64,000 nt of DNA. Source: Polytrichum commune. Taxonomy: Eukaryota > Streptophyta > Polytrichopsida > Polytrichales > Polytrichaceae. The position numbers were made by a program, and so were the translations under genes. This document shows positions 57,291 through 64,000 of this stretch, piece after piece. The stretch lies in NCBI GenBank assembly GCA_950295325.1, contig OX485807.1:32704440-32768439 (forward strand), read 5' to 3'. The notes beneath the pieces are model-generated. The model saw only the letters and a program-made list of their open reading frames with translations. It searched no databases and was not told the DNA's origin. Each line of letters begins with the position of its first letter. Within the stretch, counting starts at the first letter, position 1.

Positions 57291-58959
57291 AAACTTTTGT
57301 ACCATCAAGGTATAATTTTTTTTCTTTATTGGTGCTCATATTGTATTTTTATTAATATGCAAGTTTCCTAGGAATTTTACATATGTGTATATATAAACTG
57401 ATATCTTCAAATTATGATGGTTAATTGTTTTTCTTACAATATGCCAGGTGAAAAGAAAATGCGACAAAGTTAAGGTTGTGGCCTGGGTGTCGGAATTTTT
57501 TTTATTAATGCGATCACTGACACGACCTTTATGTAGTGTTTTAAAATCTAACACGTGAGTGTTGAAAACAGTTTTAAACACACAATCCATAAGCATACCT
57601 GAAAGGATTAGTATCGAGGCTACCACTCAAGTATGTGTATCAAAACATTATGAACAAGATAATTATGATGATGTGGAAAGTGGGCCTAATGCTTAGGCTA
57701 ATACGATTTATACAAAGACATCACTAAATTATATTCGAAATAAAGTGGACGAACCAATGCAGAGGTTCATCTTAGAATCAAAATAAAATTTGAATTCTTA
57801 TAAAATAAGTAAACAAAATATAAATAATTTTGAATTTCCGGTCGGTGAAAATAATAAAGTCTTTTGATATTTAGTTAAGAGATTAATGCATCTTTACCTA
57901 AAGTATGTACATATTAGATGGATTATATTTTTAAAACATTTAAGCTAAATCTAACAGTATGGACAAAATGAGAAAGCAATTTCTTACATAATTAAATGAT
58001 GCTTGTGTATATGCTATAATAATTTTAAAATCTCAAACCCTAAAACCAAAGAACATGCAAAGCGATTAAGATTTGACAAAGTTATTTAAGTTTGAACCTA
58101 GCTAGGTTTGGGTCCAGCACCCGTCTTTCTTTAATAACGTTTTTTTACACTGACCCAACATAAATTTTAAAATTCTAATAAATTTGTCTTGAGAAGGCGA
58201 TCAAAATGCACCTAAAGTGCATGCAAATTGACTAATATTTGACAAAGATATTCAAGTTCGAAACTAGCTAGGATTAGGTCCAGCATCCTTCTTTCGGCAA
58301 AACATTAAATAGAAAAGATAAATGCATCAACCCTACATCTGCGCAACAAATAGAGCATTACTTTGTATCTATATATTTTTTTCCTTAAATAATGAATGGT
58401 AATCAAGGAAGTTTATATAATAGCAATCACGCTTAAAGTATAAATGAAATGAGTAAAATAAAATGCCGCTTTAGGAAACATAGGTATAGAATTTTTTTTT
58501 AAAACAATTGGTTTCCCCAATTCTAAGTCATCCTCTGGAATCATACAACTATCAAAAGTTAGTGACTGTTCATCAAAATTGTTATAATCTGAATATTCAT
58601 AAGGTTGGGTCAACGGCTAGTTCTTGTTCCCAAGGGCCCATACGCCTCTCACCAAACTGTATTTGCAAGTTTCCCCGCAGACAACTCTTGTGGTACAGAT
58701 TTTTAGTCTAGATGTAGACATTTTTGAATTTTGGCAAAATATGAACTCAATATGTAAATTAGAATGCCAAATGAACACTGAAATGGGTCATTAGTGACTA
58801 GTTAGTAGAAATGAGCCAAAAGTTACTCATTTAGTTCATCTGAATTAGTTCTAAGAGGAAGTGACTTTTGGGCATGACAATAGGCATGTGACTAAGTTGA
58901 AGAGCCTCATGATATCTAGTTCCAAGAGACAAGGAAGTTAACTCAGGGAGTATAGAGAA

Positions 58960-59535
58960 GAAAAGAAGAGCGGAGAATTCAGTTCCTCTCGGGAAGAGAG
59001 ACTCCCTCGTCTTCATAATTTTTGAGCCCTTAGCGTGGTGAATTTGAGTTAGGCTGTGAAGCCTTTGACTATGTATCAGATTCTTTTTGTTATAAAGAAA
59101 TATACTTTATACTTCATTGATTCTCCTTTCCAGTGTTGATTGAATCACATTATTTGGGTGAATGTTCTGATGTGAATACTTCAGTGTGTGTATGTGTGTC
59201 CAAGAGAAGTGAAAATTTCTTTCATGAAGAAAGAGTCAGGTGTGTGGTCCTTTCAGTGAAGTGAATTCATTGTATGATCTTGAGGGACTCTCGATAGAAT
59301 AAATAATACGAAGTGAACTGTGGGAAACAGTTGAAGTGTCTCAAGTCCCCGTATTCTTATTTTATGTTTAGAAGTTGAATGTGGAATGTGAAATTCCATT
59401 GTAGATACATGCATCATATAATCCTGTGAGATCAGTGAGAAAAGTTCAAGAGTTTCTCTCGGGAAGGGAGTCTCTTTCTTACCTCTACAGATTTTGAATA
59501 CCCTCCGCATGGGTGTGAAGCCATGTTTGAGTGTA
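58960..59535 (+). repeat. Degenerate ~480-bp direct repeat
   Basis: TCTCTCGGGAAG(A/G)GAGACTC-like and TGTGAAGCC blocks at about 58,985-59,065 recur at about 59,455-59,525 with similar spacing. Related words (TTCCCGAGAGAACT) appear near 60,005 on the other strand. Noncoding. Confidence 0.4.
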
Positions 59536-60536
59536 TCTCTGATTATACGTAATACATTCGTATGAAGCTAATTTATCATATACAAGTGAAAGGATCATAA
59601 CTTTGTTTGGGTATTCATAGAGAATCGCTTGAGTAAAAAAAAAAATTGTGATCCCTGAGAAGGAAAGAGTCCAGAGCGAATGTGTGCTACCTTATTCTCA
59701 TGAAGAGAATGAGTATGTGAAGTGTGCTGTTAATTTCTATGAAGGAATAAATTCCAGTACGAAAGTACCAAACTCTCAGTCAAACAGCGAATACCGGATA
59801 GGACATGTTCTTGTATGACTTAATGCAATTTCGATCATTTCAATGTTCTCTGAGCGATAATGTTATGAGTTGAACCTGAAACTGGAGAGAGAAGTTGAAA
59901 TGTCTCACTCGTCGCTTTCTGATTTTGAACTGCAAGTGTGAGTGAGATGCGAAGTCCTCAACTAGAGAAACTCCTATCCCACTTTTGTGAATCCAATCAG
60001 GAGAGTTCCCGAGAGAACTGGGGAAGTCAATTAGCACCTGGTAGATAGTGGGTGGTATATTTCAACGAAGTAAATCAAACTGTAAGTTTTTTTGCCATGT
60101 CTGTTGTTGTGAGATGGGAATTCTCGGTGTGTGAGATGCGTATAGAGAAGTGATTTCCTCATGGGGAAAGCAAATAAGGTCTACGACGAATTTCCCTTAT
60201 GAAAAATGCCCTGTGACATTCAAATCGACTTGTACCTGGAGCGAACCCGATGATCGTTCTACTGGAGCGCTCCGTTTGAATTGTGAAAGTTGTGTAGTGA
60301 TTAAGTCTCACAACCATCATTATGAAACCCACACTGCATTGGAGTGAATCCCTACCGAAGAGATAAATATGTTGTCGGCCGAGAAGGCGGGGAATTGAAA
60401 GACGAGTCGTGGCGAGGAAGAAGCCGCGGGAGAGAGCTAGGCGAGCAGCTTAACCCATATCGTTTGGGGAAGGGCTCAAGGGCAAGCATATAAGGAGAAG
60501 TGGCTAGCTCTGAGTTCGAGAACAAGATGTTGACTT

Positions 60537-60680
60537 GGAATTGGTTACTGGTTACTAGACTCTTACTGGTTACTAGTTACTTGCTACTTGTGACTAAGAC
60601 TATGGTCCTAGGGATTAGACTCTTCGCTTAGGTCGGTTCGCTTAGCTCGGTCACTCGGTTTGTGTCACTTGTAACTAGAC
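60537..60680 (+). repeat. TGGTTACT short tandem words
   Basis: TTGGTTACTGGTTACTAGAC and TTACTGGTTACTAGTTACTT recur in imperfect tandem, followed by further CTTGTAACTAGAC and CTTCGCTTAGGTC/TTCGCTTAGCTC pairs. Noncoding. Confidence 0.5.
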
Positions 60681-61830
60681 TTTTGCTAATTATGATAGTA
60701 ATTAATTTTAATGCCTTAAGTCTAAAATGTTATTTTAAGTCCAAAAGACTAAATAGTGATCAATTGTCACAACATTAATTTAATTCACTTAATCCAATAA
60801 TTTGAAGATTGTGAGTATGTGATGTGATGGATAGATACTAATCTGTGGTATGGCCTATAGTCCCTGGTTACTTATCTGAAGAGACTATGGACACCTCAAG
60901 GAATTTTTGCCTTGGGTTTATGAGATTATGGTGTACCCAAATGTCTATGGCTGAGCTGTGACTCCCTGAATTGCTAAAACACCATAAGAGTGATGTTACC
61001 GATGGAAGTGGGTTGTAAGGGAGTGACTGAGCAATTGCATGTACTGCTGCGAGTGACCCTTAACCTTAATTAAATCATTCCTAAAATTCACTTTAGAAGT
61101 CCTTTTACCTGTGTTGTTATCCTAAATTCACCTTAATTCCCTTGTGATCTATCAATTAACTTAATGGTGATCCCTAGATGTAACACCTGACACTCATTTA
61201 GTCTTCCCTATGTGGTTTTCTTAAGTGGAACCCAATCTAAAAACCTATCTACAACTCTCCATGCCTAATAAAAACAATTCAGTGGATGCGCCTTAAGAAT
61301 GCGATCAAAAGCATCTAAAGAACATAAATCGAGCAAGATTTTGACAAAGATATTCAATTTTGAAACTAGTTGGGTTTAGGTTTAGGGTGAACCCAATTAA
61401 ACGATGCTTGTGTATATGCTATAATAAAAAATCACAAATTGTGAATGCTCGCCATTAGTGGAGGTAATAGTTTTTGACATATCTTTCTGATAATTGAAAT
61501 TTATGTTTTTTAATATTGCTTGAGCAATGTGAGATATTAATGAAAATATTTTTTATACAGATGAAAAATCATCTAATTGTATTGCAGCAAATTGGATGTA
61601 TTTTGTTCGAAAAGCTAGAGATTAGGTTTGAAATTCAACTTAGAACGAACAACAACAAAAAACCTCTTTTAATTCATTTAGTTCCTAGGTTTAGATTTAA
61701 AGGCGGCGGTGCAAGATTTTTTTAGCTCAAATATTTTATTAATTTATTACATCTAAAATTTTATTTTTCATATTTTTTGAATAATATGGTAGATATTTTA
61801 ACTGAATTGAATGGCGTTGTTTCTTACTAG

Positions 61831-62107
61831 GATGAAACGTTTGGCGTACAACTGACTACGGAGCAAATCAATAAAGCCAAATTATTTGGCCTCAGGGAGT
61901 TTTTTAATACATATGATATAAGTGAATTAGTATATGAAGAAGTAGATTAAAATTATACAAATATAAATTTTAGTTCAGAAAGTTGATAATAAATTTTTGT
62001 TTTGAAGGTTACATTTAAAAAAAATTGTGAGGGCATTGAATTTATATTTCGAAAATCATAGTTTTCGAATGGGCTACGACGAACGTTGGTTGTCGACAAA
62101 ATCTGAG
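61831..62107 (+). other. Two short protein-like islands in the CACTA interior
   Basis: One frame reads DETFGVQLTTEQINKAKLFG, then LREFFNTYDISELVYEEVD (61,831-61,950). A second reads ALNLYFENHSFRMGYDERWL, then STKSE (about 62,030-62,110). They read like decayed coding sequence of the element, not random AT-rich DNA, but I do not recognise the family. Confidence 0.25.
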
Positions 62108-63591
62108 TAGACGAATGATCTTTGTTTATATTTTTGGCCTTATGTGCTTAGGATCAAATTATTTAGTTGGATTATATTTCATGTGTTACTTCTCAAAATC
62201 ATACAAACTAGTTCTTTAGGTTGAATTTTAACCTTATATGTGTCTTCTATCTGTTGAGACTGGTCTATCTATGAATGGGTATGAATTGCATAGGAAATAT
62301 TTATGTAAACATATGAATGTGGCGAGTCTGTGAGGGGATTGGTGGCGCAATGATACTTCTAGTTTGTTTTCACATGAAATACCACAATGCCCATATCATG
62401 GGATCTCATGTGCTTCAAGCTGTGGTTGTAGCATTTAGTTTTATTTTCATGTGATGCATAAATATGTCTTCATTTATGTCCTCGAGTCTGAGAATATTGG
62501 TATAATAGTGGTCAAGTTCTTAACATGTTTTTCTACAAAAGCTAAGGAGAATCGAAAGGTGCTACATGTGAATGATCCTGAAGTCGGGTATCGCTAGAAG
62601 GAATATACTGCACGGCGCCCAATTGTAGTTGTGGGAAAAAACAAACCATTGATATGATTCATGCATTAGTACTTAGGCATATAGATTACAAAAGCATTAT
62701 AATAAGCTTGCAACAATTTTGCATCAGTTTCTCGAAATCAAATAAACTATTCCATTGATTTATATACATGGCTTTATAGTTAAATTGTATTTAAAAAAGA
62801 AAGTAAATAAATTAAATTTCTACCATCAACATTCCACGTTCTTTACGATGCAATTGTGGATGAAATATAATTTACATAGTAGAAAAAGTCACATAGAATG
62901 TGGTAGGCATTTGTTGGTAACTCACTTCAAAAACAACACCAATTTTAAATTCCTAAAGTTTAAATACTAGTGAAATAGTTACTAAAAACCCCTACACATG
63001 CATATATTTTGAATTTAATTTCATAATGACCGCTTAATGTTATAAGATTGACAATGAAGAGCATGAATTATAAACATATAATATTGTAATTATGGATGCA
63101 ATGTTGTGGAAATATGAGAAACAAACACGTACTATCAGTAAAAAAAACTTGTTACTAAAAAATTCACAATCAACTTATAATTTATTTGATGTCTGAAATG
63201 CAAATGAGTTCAAGTTGTAGACATAATGAAATCAATATAAAAATTTTATGTTCTTCCTCTAATGTAGAGGTATCTTTGCAACATTTGTAAAGCGTTACTA
63301 ACGCATTTCAAACATATTGCTAACCCGTTGCAAAACCAATATAAAAGTGGGCACGATATGCATATTCTTTTCTCTATTAGCAACAATTTTTAAACATAGG
63401 CACAACACATTTTAAACGCCACTTTTACTTACGGTATATAAACAAACTAATAACATACTTGTAACAAGTTTGCAACGCTTTTGAGAACTTGAAACCAAAA
63501 TTGGTATTTCCAACACCCACAAAATTGTTGCGAAAATGTTGCAAGATTGTTACAATTACGTTGTAAAGTATACTTCTAGGTACTAGTGCCA

Positions 63592-64000
63592 GGAGCATGG
63601 AAAAGGGGAAGTGCTCTCTTTCTTCAGGTTGGGTTCAACTAGGGACAAAAAGGAAATCTTATTTACACTCCTGTAGCTCTCCACAATCCACATACAATAC
63701 GCCATACAATATGCTTAATATGTAATGAAGCTTACGTGGTGTTGTAGACTTCTGAGCACATACAATATATAACACAAAGGTCGAGGATGACTACACCTGT
63801 CTAGGGGGATGAAACAAGCCGCCTAAAGCAATTGATGATGCATGCTAATTCCATGAACTCTACCACTGCTCAATTAGTGATGTGGCACTGATTGGGAGAG
63901 CTTGTTGTGTCCACTACAAGTGTTGGTTGTTCTTTTTGAGGAGTTCATGACTGCAGCAGTCGACACTATTTTTGGAGAGTGTCACGGAGCATTTAGGAGA
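63592..64000. other. Non-genic flank of the CACTA element
   Basis: No feature seen in the last 400 bases. Confidence 0.5.

Larger units (their letters stand above)
57990..61430 (+). repeat. Three related blocks inside the CACTA element
   Basis: A block with GCGATCAAAA, TTTGACAAAGATATTCAA, GAAACTAG and TTAGGT occurs at about 58,055-58,140, 58,197-58,305 and 61,297-61,390. GATGCTTGTGTATATGCTAT occurs beside two of them (about 57,997 and 61,403). They could be remnants of direct repeats around an insertion; no clean ends were found. Confidence 0.45.
50725..63588 (+). mobile_element. CACTA (En/Spm) DNA transposon, 12.9 kb, degenerate
   Basis: The left end CACTAGTACCGAGA (50,725) and the right end, complement CACTAGTACCTAGA (63,588), form a 14-bp inverted repeat with one mismatch. 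Both are flanked by the 3-bp duplication CCA (50,722-50,724 and 63,589-63,591). CACTAG ends and a 3-bp duplication define the superfamily. The outer ~300 bp on the right and ~100 bp on the left hold repeated GTTGCAA/TTGCAAC/GTAACAA words, as in CACTA subterminal regions. A TNP2-like remnant near 57,030-57,290 runs in the plus direction. The interior is about 70% A+T by eye and carries a gag-like frame and several local repeats. No intact transposase remains. Confidence 0.75.

Overview
This window is nuclear DNA of a land plant. Five features support that: spliced plant-type genes with GT-AG introns, a ribosomal protein promoter with a site II motif and a telo-box, a plastid-type SOUL protein, a plant TENA_E-type enzyme and a plant-type tRNA-Ala. 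Gene density is low (four protein genes and one tRNA in 64 kb) and nested transposons are abundant. That fits a large, repeat-rich genome such as a fern, lycophyte or gymnosperm; the sequence alone does not fix the species.

Layout. 1-9.6 kb: AT-rich non-genic DNA holding short DNA transposons. These include a PIF/Harbinger-like element with a transposase remnant next to its own internally deleted derivative, a nested MITE, and a hAT-type element with a perfect 8-bp target duplication. 10.1-12.2 kb: a DUF1218 membrane protein gene. 14.7-27.4 kb: a 517-bp PIF/Harbinger-type MITE split by a full-length 12.2-kb non-LTR retrotransposon (LINE, minus strand) flanked by a perfect 14-bp target site duplication. 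28.1-29.3 kb: RPL22. 30.7-35.9 kb: a decayed tandem array of a ~187-bp unit, interrupted by a MITE, a 5'-truncated relative of the same LINE (itself carrying another MITE) and a second LINE-like fragment. 36.2-41.1 kb: a DUF2358-SOUL heme-binding protein gene. 42.6-43.1 kb: an intact copy of the MITE that was split at 14.7-27.4 kb. 44.7-47.6 kb: a TENA_E-type thiamin-salvage gene. 48.4 kb: tRNA-Ala(CGC). 50.7-63.6 kb: a 12.9-kb CACTA transposon with a TNP2-like remnant and an inserted or captured gag-like ORF.

Most notable system. The LINE has a 2.6-kb A/C-rich 5' leader containing an optional upstream ORF, an intact ORF1 (694 aa) with RRM-like segments, and a broken ORF2. ORF2 carries an NPGP-type 2A-like motif, an APE endonuclease, reverse transcriptase, RNase H and a C-terminal CCHC motif. 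Its 3' end is not poly(A): it is a stem-loop followed by GTTATTT-type repeats. The truncated copy keeps the stem-loop with different bases in the stem, as expected if the structure itself is selected.

Many element boundaries are supported by one insertion interrupting another recognisable repeat, so parts of the insertion history can be read directly. All coding assignments rest on motifs recognised by eye; no database search was run.
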